A DNA stretch of 64,000 nucleotides, taken from contig NZ_CP054306.1 in NCBI RefSeq assembly GCF_018282115.1, positions 2,527,488 to 2,591,487 on the forward strand. Direction: 5' to 3'. Origin of the DNA: Synechocystis sp. PCC 7338 (GTDB taxonomy: Bacteria > Cyanobacteriota > Cyanobacteriia > Cyanobacteriales > Microcystaceae). Every line of letters starts with the position of its first letter. Within the stretch, counting starts at the first letter, position 1. The position numbers and the translations under genes were made by a program. Of this stretch, positions 45,211 through 54,251 are shown one piece after another. Below the pieces are notes generated by a model, which worked only from the letters and a program-made list of their open reading frames with translations, did no database searches and had not been told where the DNA came from.

Positions 45211-45465
45211 CGTCTTAATGACCAAATTCAAGAATTGTTAAGGAGGGATTTTGAATTTGAGGATTGACCTGGATGACAAAATAGCGATCACTAGAGGTCG
45301 GGTAGAGTATAATGTCTGGATAATTTTACACTTTGCGTAATTGTGATCCAATTATCGCCCAGGCGATCACCTCCCGCCAACCGATTGGAAGCCTTTAAAT
45401 GTCGGTGCTAGGTTCCGAGACCGGCAACCCAGCTTATTTCTCTTAGCTTACATTAAGATTTAAGT

Positions 45466-45903
45466 ATGATTGAATTAAATGAACAAGAAGAAAATGATAG
45501 TGTTGATATTGTCCATCAGAATGACGGCGATATTCTAGGAAATATTCACAGTTTCTTCAGCCAAGCTCTGACAAACGTTCAAAACACGGCAAACTCAGGT
45601 GTTGAGACTCTAGCTTGGACAGCATCAACCCTTAGCTCAGTTATAACTGAAGGTACAACATCCAACTTCAATTTTTTAATTGATAAACTTTCATCCCTAG
45701 TATCGGGAAAAGAAATTTCTGAGGAACAGCGTCGGACCGCTTTAGAAATAATTAAAGCAGGTAAAGACAAGGGAGTTGACGAACTGGAAATAGAAGTAGA
45801 TCAGGCAGTTGGTATGAAACTAATTTCGGACAATGAAATTTTTAAAAGTAATGCTGTTATTGGCAGTACTGGTAAAATGACCATCAAAATCAAATACAAG
45901 TAA
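45466..45903 (+). CDS. Unknown acidic protein, first gene of an AT-rich pair
   Basis: A 145-residue protein I do not recognise. It is acidic at the N terminus (MIELNEQEENDSVDIVHQND) and then Ser/Thr/Asn-rich with amphipathic helices (FFSQALTNVQNTANSGVETLAWTASTL). It ends with an EDQAVG-like helix and a basic strand (GSTGKMTIKIKYK). No signal peptide, metal site or enzyme motif is visible. Codon use is clearly more AT-rich than the neighbours and HIP1 is absent, which suggests transfer. It ends 13 bases before the next gene, so the two form an operon. Confidence 0.6.
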   Translation: MIELNEQEENDSVDIVHQNDGDILGNIHSFFSQALTNVQNTANSGVETLAWTASTLSSVITEGTTSNFNFLIDKLSSLVSGKEISEEQRRTALEIIKAGKDKGVDELEIEVDQAVGMKLISDNEIFKSNAVIGSTGKMTIKIKYK

Positions 45904-45916
45904 TTTCAAACTAAAC

Positions 45917-46483
45917 ATGGCTAGAGAATCATTAAAAACAAGTTTTGATAAGCTAATTTATCTAGATTCAGAGTTTATTTCTACAAAATATGAGGAAATT
46001 AGAGGAATTACTCCTTCGACCGAGTTCACAAAAATTGAAGGGTTAAGAAGTCAGATTAGTATTCCTGTAATTTCGTCAGGAATACATACTCAAGAAACAC
46101 GTAAGTTTAAAGTTTCTTCACTGCAAATGTGGAAAAAAATAAATACTGAGCTTTATAAATATCCCCAATTAAAAATTACCGATTTTGTGAATTATCAAGG
46201 GACAAAGATAGGTTGGCTTGATGGCAAATTTTCTTTTGGAATATGGAATGAAAAAGTAAGTAACAATTCTTATGAAAATTTTGAACTTGATTCTAAAGGA
46301 TTAAGGGTAGCCTTACTTACTACACCAGAATATCTTTCAGCTGGCTTTAGTATGTTATCGACTGCATCTATCGCAATTAAAAGCAATATTGGTATCCCAG
46401 TAAATATTCTTGCTAAAATAATGTGGTTTGCAGAAAACACTCAAACCTATGTAGCTTGTCCCTACTTAATTATCGAAAAGTAG
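45917..46483 (+). CDS. Unknown protein, second gene of an AT-rich pair
   Basis: A 188-residue protein without a recognised family. It opens MARESLKTSFDKLIYLDSEF. The segment LIYLDSEFIS faintly recalls DUF6414-type proteins, but I would not assign it. A mixed alpha/beta body follows, then a mildly hydrophobic stretch at about residues 140-175 (LSAGFSMLSTASIAIKSN, NILAKIMWFAENTQTYVACP). Base composition is low in GC like the preceding gene, and the 13-base gap suggests joint expression. Horizontal origin is likely; function is unknown. Confidence 0.6.
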   Translation: MARESLKTSFDKLIYLDSEFISTKYEEIRGITPSTEFTKIEGLRSQISIPVISSGIHTQETRKFKVSSLQMWKKINTELYKYPQLKITDFVNYQGTKIGWLDGKFSFGIWNEKVSNNSYENFELDSKGLRVALLTTPEYLSAGFSMLSTASIAIKSNIGIPVNILAKIMWFAENTQTYVACPYLIIEK

Positions 46484-46563
46484 AAGTAATTGAGTTTTAT
46501 CTGTAGTAAAAATTATAGAAATTTCACACAAGGACTGTTAATACAGCTATAATTGCTCAGTCT

Positions 46564-46845
46564 TTAATTTTTTTGAAACCATGTGTCGACATTTAAAAGA
46601 AGCCATAATATTCCGGGCACAATTGCGATAAGAATTAGAGGAGGATTTGCAAAACTACCAAAAATCAGAAGAATCATCAATCCAAACATTACAATTTTTA
46701 ACGGGCTATTAACAAACTTAATTAAATTTCTACTTTTTTTAGGTAATTTATAAAAATTCCTTGCTACCGCATATCCACAATTAGGACAAGCCTCTGCACT
46801 AGAACTAACTTTTTGTGAGCATTCGGGACATATAACAAGTGACAT
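46564..46845 (-). CDS. Zinc-ribbon membrane protein
   Basis: A 93-residue protein. Residues 1-27 form a zinc ribbon (CPECSQ at 6-11 and CPNCGYAV at 20-27). Residues about 46-65 and 68-85 are two hydrophobic helices (IVMFGLMILLIFGSF, PLILIAIVPGILWLLLNV). This small ribbon-plus-TM layout occurs widely in bacteria with no known function. The gene is AT-rich, like its neighbours, and faces the two-gene unit convergently. Confidence 0.7.
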   Translation of the reverse strand: MSLVICPECSQKVSSSAEACPNCGYAVARNFYKLPKKSRNLIKFVNSPLKIVMFGLMILLIFGSFANPPLILIAIVPGILWLLLNVDTWFQKN

Positions 46846-47010
46846 AAAAGCAAACAGCTATCGTATAAATAACAAGAAAGTATACACTCTAAATCTAGTT
46901 TGAAATAGATCTGCTAAGAGAAATTAGAGTTTGAGGATAAATATATCATCACACATCTCGTCTTGCAAGTGAGCTAGCATACACTTAAAATTCACGATTA
47001 AGGAACCGGG

Positions 47011-47193
47011 TTTGAAGGCCCCATCAAAAACCTGCGTGATTTATACGAAATATTTACAGAAGATGAAATACCGGGAATCAATTTTCTCAAATTATTATTC
47101 CACCGGATTCGGTAAGGTTTTGAGCCGGAATATGTGCATCAGGCAATAGAATTTAAGAAGAGATTGATCTATTTGTCCGATTTTGCATTGTAG
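47011..47193 (+). pseudogene. Relic of an unknown gene, 3' part only
   Basis: A frame without a start reads FEGPIKNLRDLYEIFTEDEIPG, then INFLKLLFHRIR, a TAA at 47113-47115, and continues GFEPEYVHQAIEFKKRLIYLSDFAL to TAG at 47191-47193. Both halves look like real protein in one frame, so a nonsense codon splits a gene whose 5' end is missing. I do not recognise the family. The end of the relic touches the raf1 start. Confidence 0.45.
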
Positions 47194-47194
47194 A

Positions 47195-48271
47195 ATGACC
47201 CATTCCCCTGAATCCAATCCGACTGTGAGCGCCGCCGAAGCCGCTGAACTGATCCGTTCCCTGTTGCATAAAGAGGGGACTTGGGTGGATTGGGGTAAAA
47301 AATGTCAGCAATTACAGAAGGCAGGTTACGGTGCTGAAGAAATTTTTGAGCAGTCCGGCTTCCAGAAAGTGCAACAAAATTTGGTGATTGTGGCCAGCCA
47401 AGTATATGAAAGCTTAGTCAAGCAGGGCATCGATGAAACAGTGCTAGCCTATTATCGGGGCCCGAAAAGTGATGTGCTGTACGAACTACGCATCCTCAAC
47501 CATCAACAACGGGCGATCGCCGCAGTGGAGGCCCAACAGAAAAATTTGGCCGCCGATGAAGCGAAGGAATTGGCTAAGGCATTTCAGGAATTTGGTTACC
47601 TGTCCCAACTGCCAGAAGGTTTTACCGACCATCCTGGGGACGCATTGGCCTATCAATGTTGGAAATTAGCCCGGCAGAAAAAGAATTTACCGGAAAGAAC
47701 CCGTTTAATTGTCAAAGGATTAAAATTTGCCCATTCCCCCAACGCCCGTCAGGCGATCGAAAAATTACTGACTGATTTAACCGCCCAGCCCAGCCGGAAA
47801 GCTCCCTTGGTGCCGGTGTTTCGCCTTGAGGAAGACCAGGAAGCGGCCCGACTCATTCCAGTGGCAGGCACTTTTCCTCTCCAGCCCCAGGCGGTGCAGG
47901 CAGTACAATCCCTAGAGCAAGTGGAACCATTTGGTTTAGTTAATTACCAAGGCAATGGAGCGGTGGTGCCGGTGCCCCAGTGGCAAGCGATTTTAACAGC
48001 GGTGGATCCGGTGGCGATTTTCTGCCAAGCGGGGGATGTGTCAGAATCCTTAGCCCGTAAGGACGAACAGGTTTTAGTGGTGGTGGATCGCAGCCAAACA
48101 AGCTGGAATGATGGCAGTTATTTTCTGCTTAGTCAGGGGGAAACACTGGCAATTCAATGGTGTGAAACTGAGCCGGAAAAAGAAATTCTGGCCAAAGTGG
48201 TGTTGGTGCTACGGCCGAAGAAAATTTTTGATGCCAATAACCTGCGGGAACCCTGGCAAATGGATGATTAG
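47195..48271 (+). CDS. raf1: Rubisco accumulation factor 1 (Raf1)
   Basis: Raf1 is an assembly chaperone that binds folded RbcL dimers and brings them to the L8 core before RbcS joins. The 358-residue protein has the N-terminal helical domain (LIRSLLHKEGTWVDWGKKCQQL, EEIFEQSGFQKVQQNLVIVASQVYESLV), a flexible linker at about residues 195-215, and the C-terminal beta dimerisation domain (LVPVFRLEEDQEAARLIPVAG, PFGLVNYQG, VVVDRSQTSWNDGSYFLL). ATG 47195 fits the family start. It is followed by the VWA and CHAT genes on the same strand. Confidence 0.92.
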   Translation: MTHSPESNPTVSAAEAAELIRSLLHKEGTWVDWGKKCQQLQKAGYGAEEIFEQSGFQKVQQNLVIVASQVYESLVKQGIDETVLAYYRGPKSDVLYELRILNHQQRAIAAVEAQQKNLAADEAKELAKAFQEFGYLSQLPEGFTDHPGDALAYQCWKLARQKKNLPERTRLIVKGLKFAHSPNARQAIEKLLTDLTAQPSRKAPLVPVFRLEEDQEAARLIPVAGTFPLQPQAVQAVQSLEQVEPFGLVNYQGNGAVVPVPQWQAILTAVDPVAIFCQAGDVSESLARKDEQVLVVVDRSQTSWNDGSYFLLSQGETLAIQWCETEPEKEILAKVVLVLRPKKIFDANNLREPWQMDD

Positions 48272-48353
48272 CTTGACAGTTTACCGATCAGGAGAACATC
48301 CCAGGGGCAAAAATCTTGCAGTAAGCTAAAGGAAAAAGTTTGAGTTGCTCCCC

Positions 48354-49616
48354 ATGCGTATCGATCTTTCCCTTTTACTAAGTGACCAAAATTTAGATGC
48401 TGGGGCTCCCACCAGTCAGCGGCAGTTGCGGGTAGCAGTGGCGGCCAAAGCGGACGAGGCCGATCGCCGTTTACCGTTAAATCTCTGTTTAGTCTTAGAC
48501 CACAGTGGTTCCATGGATGGTCAGCCCCTGGAAACGGTAAAAAGTGCGGCCCTGGGATTAATCGATCGCCTGGGGGAAGAGGATCGTCTTGCGGTCATTG
48601 CCTTCGACCACCGGGCCAAAATTGTCATTGAAAATCAGCAGGTACGCAACGGAGCGGCGATCGCCAAGGGCATTGAAAGGTTGAAAGCGGAAGGGGGCAC
48701 TGCCATTGATGAAGGGCTGAAACTAGGCATTCAGGAAGCGGCTAAAGGTAAGGAAGACCGGGTTTCCCACATTTTTTTGCTCACCGATGGGGAAAATGAA
48801 CACGGGGACAATGACCGTTGTTTGAAACTGGGCACTGTTGCGTCGGACTATCACCTCACTGTGCACACCCTTGGTTTTGGGGATCACTGGAATCAGGACG
48901 TGTTGGAGGCGATCGCCTCCTCGGCCCAGGGCAGTTTGAGCTATATCGAAAATCCCAACGAAGCGCTACATACTTTTCGGCAACTGTTTCAACGCATGAG
49001 CAGTGTGGGACTAACCAATGCCCACCTCTTGCTGGAATTAACCCCCCAAGCCCATCTGGCCAATGTTAAACCCGTGGCCCAAGTGTCACCGGAAACGATG
49101 GATTTAGCCGTGCAAAGCCAAGGACAAAACTGTGAGGTTCGTTTAGGGGATTTGATGACCGACCAGGAAAGAATTTTACTGATTAACCTTTACCTAGACC
49201 AATTACCACCAGGGCCACACGTTATCGGGCAGGTGAAAATTCGTTACGATGACCCCGCTTCCGGCCAAACTAATTTGCTTTCCGACCCATTGCCCTTGAC
49301 CATTCAGGTGCAAAGCCAGTATCAACCAAGCACCGACGCCCAGGTACAGGAATCGATTCTCACCTTGGCTAAATATCGTCAGACCCAAATCGCTGAAACT
49401 AAGCTCAAAGCCGGCGATCGCCAAGGGGCCGCCACCATGCTCCAAACCGCCGCCAAAACTGCTCTGCAAATGGGGGATAAAAACGGGGCCACCGTCCTGC
49501 AAACCAATGCCACTAGGCTACAATCCGGGGAAGATTTGTCCGAAGGCGATCGGAAAAAGACCCGCATGGTCAGCAAAACCACCCTCCAGGCACCATCGTC
49601 CCCACCGTCGGAATAA
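48354..49616 (+). CDS. Von Willebrand factor A domain protein
   Basis: A 420-residue soluble protein corresponding to sll0103 as I recall. The VWA domain lies at about residues 40-215, with the MIDAS metal motif DHSGSMDG (DxSxS), the Thr in GGTAIDEGL and the Asp in LLTDGENEHG all in place. It should therefore bind Mg2+ and a partner. A beta domain (about 225-325) and an Ala/Gln-rich helical tail with TPR-like character (QGAATMLQTAAKTALQ) follow. No signal peptide is visible. It begins 83 bases after raf1 and ends 31 bases before the CHAT gene, so the latter pair is likely one transcript. Confidence 0.85.
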   Translation: MRIDLSLLLSDQNLDAGAPTSQRQLRVAVAAKADEADRRLPLNLCLVLDHSGSMDGQPLETVKSAALGLIDRLGEEDRLAVIAFDHRAKIVIENQQVRNGAAIAKGIERLKAEGGTAIDEGLKLGIQEAAKGKEDRVSHIFLLTDGENEHGDNDRCLKLGTVASDYHLTVHTLGFGDHWNQDVLEAIASSAQGSLSYIENPNEALHTFRQLFQRMSSVGLTNAHLLLELTPQAHLANVKPVAQVSPETMDLAVQSQGQNCEVRLGDLMTDQERILLINLYLDQLPPGPHVIGQVKIRYDDPASGQTNLLSDPLPLTIQVQSQYQPSTDAQVQESILTLAKYRQTQIAETKLKAGDRQGAATMLQTAAKTALQMGDKNGATVLQTNATRLQSGEDLSEGDRKKTRMVSKTTLQAPSSPPSE

Positions 49617-49647
49617 CAGTCTCCTCTGGGGCAATTACACTGGGGCT

Positions 49648-52416
49648 ATGGGAAGCAAAACCTCTAGGTTCTGGCAAAGGTTGATCGCCATTGGTCTGCT
49701 GTGGAGCGGCCTATGGATGGGCCCCACGGCCAGTCAAACCATGCCCAACAGCGATGCCCGCACTCTATACAAAGCTGGTGTAGAACAATTCAACCAAGAA
49801 CAACTTCCCGCCGCCATCGAATTGTGGCAGAAGGCCCTGGCAATATTTGAACAAAATGGCGATCGCCGGGGCATGGGAGACTGTCTCTATGAATTAGGCT
49901 TTGCTTACTATTGGTTGGGGGAATATGACCAAGCGATCAGCAATTACCAAAAAAGCTTACTGATCGCCGAAGAATTTGCCGATGTACAAAGACAGGGAAC
50001 GCTATGGGGCTACCTTGCGGATGCCTATTTCTATGCTCCTGCCTACGCTGGACGCCAGGACTTGATTATCTCTGCGGCGGAAAAAAGTTTAACCCTGGCC
50101 GAAGCGAGCGGGGACTACCTGCGGCAGTGGTTTAGCCATCACCGTTTAGGGGAAGTACACAATGGTCTGGGAAATTATGCCCAAGCTCTGCACCATTACC
50201 AACTGGCTTTGGCAGTGGCAGAAATTCTTCAAGATCCCTCACTACAACGGTTAGCCCTTGCCAGTGTGGGTTTAATCCATATTCGCCAAGAAAATTACCG
50301 GCCAGCATTGGAAATTTGGCAAAGGGAATATGGTCTGCGCCAGCAGTTAGGGGAAACGGAAGGGGCCGCCGAAAGTCTGCAACTTTTGGGTTTTGCGGCC
50401 TACTGGCTCAATGATTATGGCCAAGCCATTCATTACTATCAAAAAAGTCTGGAATTAGCCCGGGCCACTGAACAACGGAAAACGGAGCAGTTATCCCTGG
50501 CTGGGCTGGGGGATGCCTATTATTACGTGGGGGACTATGCCCAAGCTCAACAATTTCACCGGGATAGTTTGACCATTGCCGAGGAACTGGAAGATTGGGA
50601 AGTAATGGCAACCCTCTACAACGCTTTGGGCACCGATTATTACACCTTGGAACAACCGCAAGAGGCGATCGCCTATTACGAAAAATCCTTAGATTTAGCC
50701 CAAAAGTTACAATCCCGGGGCAATACCTTTGCCAATGCTCTATCGGGGTTGGGGCAGATTTACCTTACCCAAAATCAACCTTCCCAAGCCCTGGACTATT
50801 TTCACCAAAGCCTAGAAGTTTATCGGGCCATGGGTAATCGTTATAACGAAGGGGCCGCCCTCAGTAACATTGGCCATGTTTACCTCCAACAAAAACGCTA
50901 TGACCAGGCGATCGCCAACTTCCAACGACGTTTAGCCATTTCGGAGGAGATTGAAGAAATCCATGGCCAAGCCCAAGCTTTGGGGGAAATTGGTCTGACG
51001 TTAATATTGCAGAAGAAATATGCCGAGGCAGAAGCACCATTGAGGACAAGTTTGGCCCTATCGGAATCGATCCGGGACAAGTTGAAGGAAGATCAACTCA
51101 AAGTTTCCTTTTTTGATACCCAAGCCTCTGTCTATCGCCTATTGCAATTAGTACTGATTAAGCAAAACCGAGTCGAACGGGCCCTGGAAATTGCGGAACG
51201 AGGCCGGGCTCGGGCCTTTGCGGAATTATTAGCCCAGCAACTAGACCCCCAGGATCGGCGGATTAACCTAGAATCCCCTGACTTAGAAACCATACGGGCC
51301 ACGGTTCAGCGGGAACAGACCACGGTGGTACAGTATTCCCTGATTGATGAAGTTAATCAACTTTATATTTGGGTCATCCAACCAGACGGCAAAATTCAAT
51401 TTCGCCAGACAGATCTAGGGGGTCTAGAGCCATTGCCCCAAGTAAATATCGGCCAAACTGTCACCTTGGCCCAAAGGGCGATCGCCGGTCAACGACCCCA
51501 AGCACTATTAGCTAATCCAACCCCCCATAATCCCCTCTGGCAATTGGAGCAAATTTTGATCGAACCCATTGCGGAGCTTCTTCCCCAAGATCCCAACCAA
51601 GCGGTCATTTTTATTCCCCAAGGCCCTCTCTTTTCCGTGCCCTTTCCCGCCTTAACCAATGACAGAGGCGAAGCTTTAATAGACCGTCATATTCCCCGCA
51701 CTATGCCTTCATTGCAGGTTTTGGCCCTCACCCAACAGTTGGAAACAAAAGTTCCTGGTCAAGGTGATTCTCCGAACAGTAAAGGGCGCAACTCTGACCT
51801 CATTGTCGGTAACCCCATCCTGGCGGATAGTCTGCAACAATCCCCCTATGGCCTGGGCAACCTCCCCCACGCAGAAGCGGAAGCAGTGGCGATCGGGCAA
51901 CTATTGCAAACTAAACCCTGGCTGGGTAAAGAAGCTACCCTAACTGCGATTATGCCCCAGGTGCCCGAAGCTAGGGTCATCCACCTTGCCACCCATGGAT
52001 TGCTGGACAATTTTCGCCAGGGAGGTCTGCCAGGGGCGATCGCCTTAACACCGGAGGGAGAAAATAACGGCTTATGGACCGCCAATGACATTGTGCAACT
52101 CGACATACAGGCAAAATTAGTAGTGTTGAGCGCCTGTGACACGGGACGGGGAAAAATTACCGGGGATGGGGTGTTGGGACTATCCCGGGCTTGGTTAACG
52201 GCAGGAGCTAAAAGTGTACTGGTTTCCCTCTGGTTTGTGCCCGACGAACCCACAGCTCTGTTGATGACCAATTTTTACCAAAACCTAGCCAAGGGAGAAA
52301 ACAGTGCCACCGCCCTTAGGGACGCCATGGTGACAGTCCGGCAAAAATATCCCAGACCAGTCAATTGGGCCGGCTTTACGGTAATGGGAGCCAGCGAAAC
52401 CTTGTTCGTACCATAA
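49648..52416 (+). CDS. Exported TPR-CHAT protease-like protein
   Basis: A 922-residue protein. Residues 1-30 form a signal peptide (FWQRLIAIGLLWSGLWMGP). About eleven TPR units fill residues 35-500 (repeat cores like YDQAISNYQKSLLIAEE). A helical region then leads to a C-terminal CHAT domain (about 630-920), a caspase-like fold. The catalytic dyad is present: His at about residue 783 in HLATHG and Cys at about residue 830 in LSACDTG. CHAT proteins act as peptidases or signalling proteases; the substrate here is unknown. ATG 49648 is chosen because it gives a clean signal peptide; the frame is open further upstream inside the VWA gene. Confidence 0.88.
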   Translation: MGSKTSRFWQRLIAIGLLWSGLWMGPTASQTMPNSDARTLYKAGVEQFNQEQLPAAIELWQKALAIFEQNGDRRGMGDCLYELGFAYYWLGEYDQAISNYQKSLLIAEEFADVQRQGTLWGYLADAYFYAPAYAGRQDLIISAAEKSLTLAEASGDYLRQWFSHHRLGEVHNGLGNYAQALHHYQLALAVAEILQDPSLQRLALASVGLIHIRQENYRPALEIWQREYGLRQQLGETEGAAESLQLLGFAAYWLNDYGQAIHYYQKSLELARATEQRKTEQLSLAGLGDAYYYVGDYAQAQQFHRDSLTIAEELEDWEVMATLYNALGTDYYTLEQPQEAIAYYEKSLDLAQKLQSRGNTFANALSGLGQIYLTQNQPSQALDYFHQSLEVYRAMGNRYNEGAALSNIGHVYLQQKRYDQAIANFQRRLAISEEIEEIHGQAQALGEIGLTLILQKKYAEAEAPLRTSLALSESIRDKLKEDQLKVSFFDTQASVYRLLQLVLIKQNRVERALEIAERGRARAFAELLAQQLDPQDRRINLESPDLETIRATVQREQTTVVQYSLIDEVNQLYIWVIQPDGKIQFRQTDLGGLEPLPQVNIGQTVTLAQRAIAGQRPQALLANPTPHNPLWQLEQILIEPIAELLPQDPNQAVIFIPQGPLFSVPFPALTNDRGEALIDRHIPRTMPSLQVLALTQQLETKVPGQGDSPNSKGRNSDLIVGNPILADSLQQSPYGLGNLPHAEAEAVAIGQLLQTKPWLGKEATLTAIMPQVPEARVIHLATHGLLDNFRQGGLPGAIALTPEGENNGLWTANDIVQLDIQAKLVVLSACDTGRGKITGDGVLGLSRAWLTAGAKSVLVSLWFVPDEPTALLMTNFYQNLAKGENSATALRDAMVTVRQKYPRPVNWAGFTVMGASETLFVP

Positions 52417-52589
52417 CCATAGGTTTTTCTTTGATTAACTTGACCAACTTTCCCGGAGGGATTGCCCCACTGTCGTGTAATATCACGGCCAGTAAAATAT
52501 GGCCATTTTGGCCAAAAATGGGCACCTGCGACAAACTTTTTGGTGGCTTATGCTTCAAGACCATATGGCAAATGACCATGGAGACTGGG

Positions 52590-54221
52590 TTAGAGTGCCT
52601 TTTGATGGCGAGCTTGTAATTGTTGACGAATGTCGCTGTGGACAGCCCTGGTAATGGGATAAAAGATAGCTAACACCAGTCCCCCCAGTAGAAAGAAAGC
52701 TGGCAAGGGAGCGACAGCAAAACGAATGGCCCAGAGGGCACTATCAGGTTGGACGGGAATGGGTTCCCCGGGAATACGGGCAATGAAACCGGACGCTTCT
52801 AGAGTTAGCCCCACTAAAAATAGGCCAAGGGCTAAACCAACTTTCTGCAGTAGCACCATAAAGGCGTAGAAAACTCCCTCCCGCCGTTTGCCAGTGTTTA
52901 ATTCGTCCAAATCCACCACATCTGGAATCATGGACCAGGGAATGAGGTAGGCAACCGATACCCCCACCCCAGCAAAAATAGCTAGGGTGTACAGTAAAGC
53001 GACCTGTCCCGGTTGCACTAACCAGAGACCCACTTCTGCTCCCATCCACACCATGGAGCCGAGGAAGTAAATAACTTTTTTATCTAAAAACTGGGCCAGG
53101 GCCTGCCAGATAAATAGCATCACCAGGGCTGTACCCTGGACGGCCAGGGCGATCGTGCCGGATTGTTGCTCGCTTAAGCCCATCCAACTGACAACAAAAT
53201 AAACCAGAATTGATGCGGTGAGTTGTACTGCCAACCAGGAACAGAGATAAATACCAATGACGAATAGAAAAGCCCGGTTACTGAAAGCAATTTTGAGTTG
53301 TTTCAGCAGGGGTAAACTTTCTGTAGCTTCAGGGTTAGGGGAATTTTCAATCTTTTGTAGATGTTCTTCTACGGCGCTGTCCCGCAGGGTAAAACCAAAT
53401 CCCCCCCAGATTAGTCCCAGTAGAATCAGAAAAAAGCTGATATAGTCAAAGCCGCTTCCCCCCAGTAAGTTAAGGCTTCTGGCGATCGCCAAAGCAATTA
53501 AAGTAATACCAGCAGTCATTAATAGGGGCGCTAAACGCCGACGCAGGCACGGGGAAAGAATGGGGTCTTTGCCCTTTTCTTGCAGTCTTAAAGCACTCCA
53601 AAGTAAAGCAGAGAGGGAAAGCACGGAAACCATCACCCCCAACTGGGCAAATTGCGCCTGGGGACGATCAGGTAAACCAGCGGCGATGAGAATGTAAAGA
53701 ATTAGAGAGAGAATACTGCCACCAATGGAAAAGAAAAACCGAAAACTATTTAATCTGGTGCGCTCGTTATAGTTTTGGGTCAATTCCGGTGTTAGGGCAG
53801 TGTAAGGCAAATTAACCGTGGTGTAACACAGATTAAATGCCATGGCGATCGCCACGTAGTAGGCAAACAAACCCCATTGATTAGTCAGGCGATCGTCGCT
53901 GAAATCTGGAATTAACCACTGGGCAGAATTCAATAGGGCAAAGGGAATCATCCCCGCCAACATCCAAGGTAAACGTCGCCCCCAACGACTGCGGGTACGG
54001 TCACTCAACAAGCCAATAATTGGGTCATTGATGGCATCAAAAATTTTGCCAATCATCAGCACACTACCCGCCAGGGCCGCCGGCACTCCTGCCACATCCG
54101 TGAGGAAAAACAGCAGGTAAAACACCAAAATGTTGGCCGTAATGGCTGGGCCAAAATCCCCTGCTCCGTAGGCCAGCTTGGTGGTGAAGTGAAGTTTTTC
54201 GGCGGAAAGGGATTGGGTCAT
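52590..54221 (-). CDS. GPH-family (MelB-like) sugar:cation symporter
   Basis: A 543-residue membrane protein with twelve expected helices, of the glycoside-pentoside-hexuronide:cation symporter family. Signatures are GAGDFGPAI at the start, GKIFDAINDPIIGLLSDRTRSRWGRRLPW (cation and substrate region after TM2), and YLIPWSMIPDVVDLDELNTGKRREG near TM10. A long cytoplasmic loop (about residues 255-310) carries a charged segment. It corresponds to sll1374 (melB-like) as recalled. The transported solute is unknown. It is preceded by a 46-residue membrane protein gene on the same strand, 30 bases away. Confidence 0.85.
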   Translation of the reverse strand: MTQSLSAEKLHFTTKLAYGAGDFGPAITANILVFYLLFFLTDVAGVPAALAGSVLMIGKIFDAINDPIIGLLSDRTRSRWGRRLPWMLAGMIPFALLNSAQWLIPDFSDDRLTNQWGLFAYYVAIAMAFNLCYTTVNLPYTALTPELTQNYNERTRLNSFRFFFSIGGSILSLILYILIAAGLPDRPQAQFAQLGVMVSVLSLSALLWSALRLQEKGKDPILSPCLRRRLAPLLMTAGITLIALAIARSLNLLGGSGFDYISFFLILLGLIWGGFGFTLRDSAVEEHLQKIENSPNPEATESLPLLKQLKIAFSNRAFLFVIGIYLCSWLAVQLTASILVYFVVSWMGLSEQQSGTIALAVQGTALVMLFIWQALAQFLDKKVIYFLGSMVWMGAEVGLWLVQPGQVALLYTLAIFAGVGVSVAYLIPWSMIPDVVDLDELNTGKRREGVFYAFMVLLQKVGLALGLFLVGLTLEASGFIARIPGEPIPVQPDSALWAIRFAVAPLPAFFLLGGLVLAIFYPITRAVHSDIRQQLQARHQKAL

Positions 54222-54251
54222 TAAATTTTGCTGTGGTGGACGGGATGGCCC

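Noticed and set aside
45361-45430. Possible SAM (S-box) riboswitch
   Set aside because: GGTGCTA and CGGCAACC both occur but in the wrong order, without the P1 and kink-turn parts, and the genes downstream are not methionine-related.
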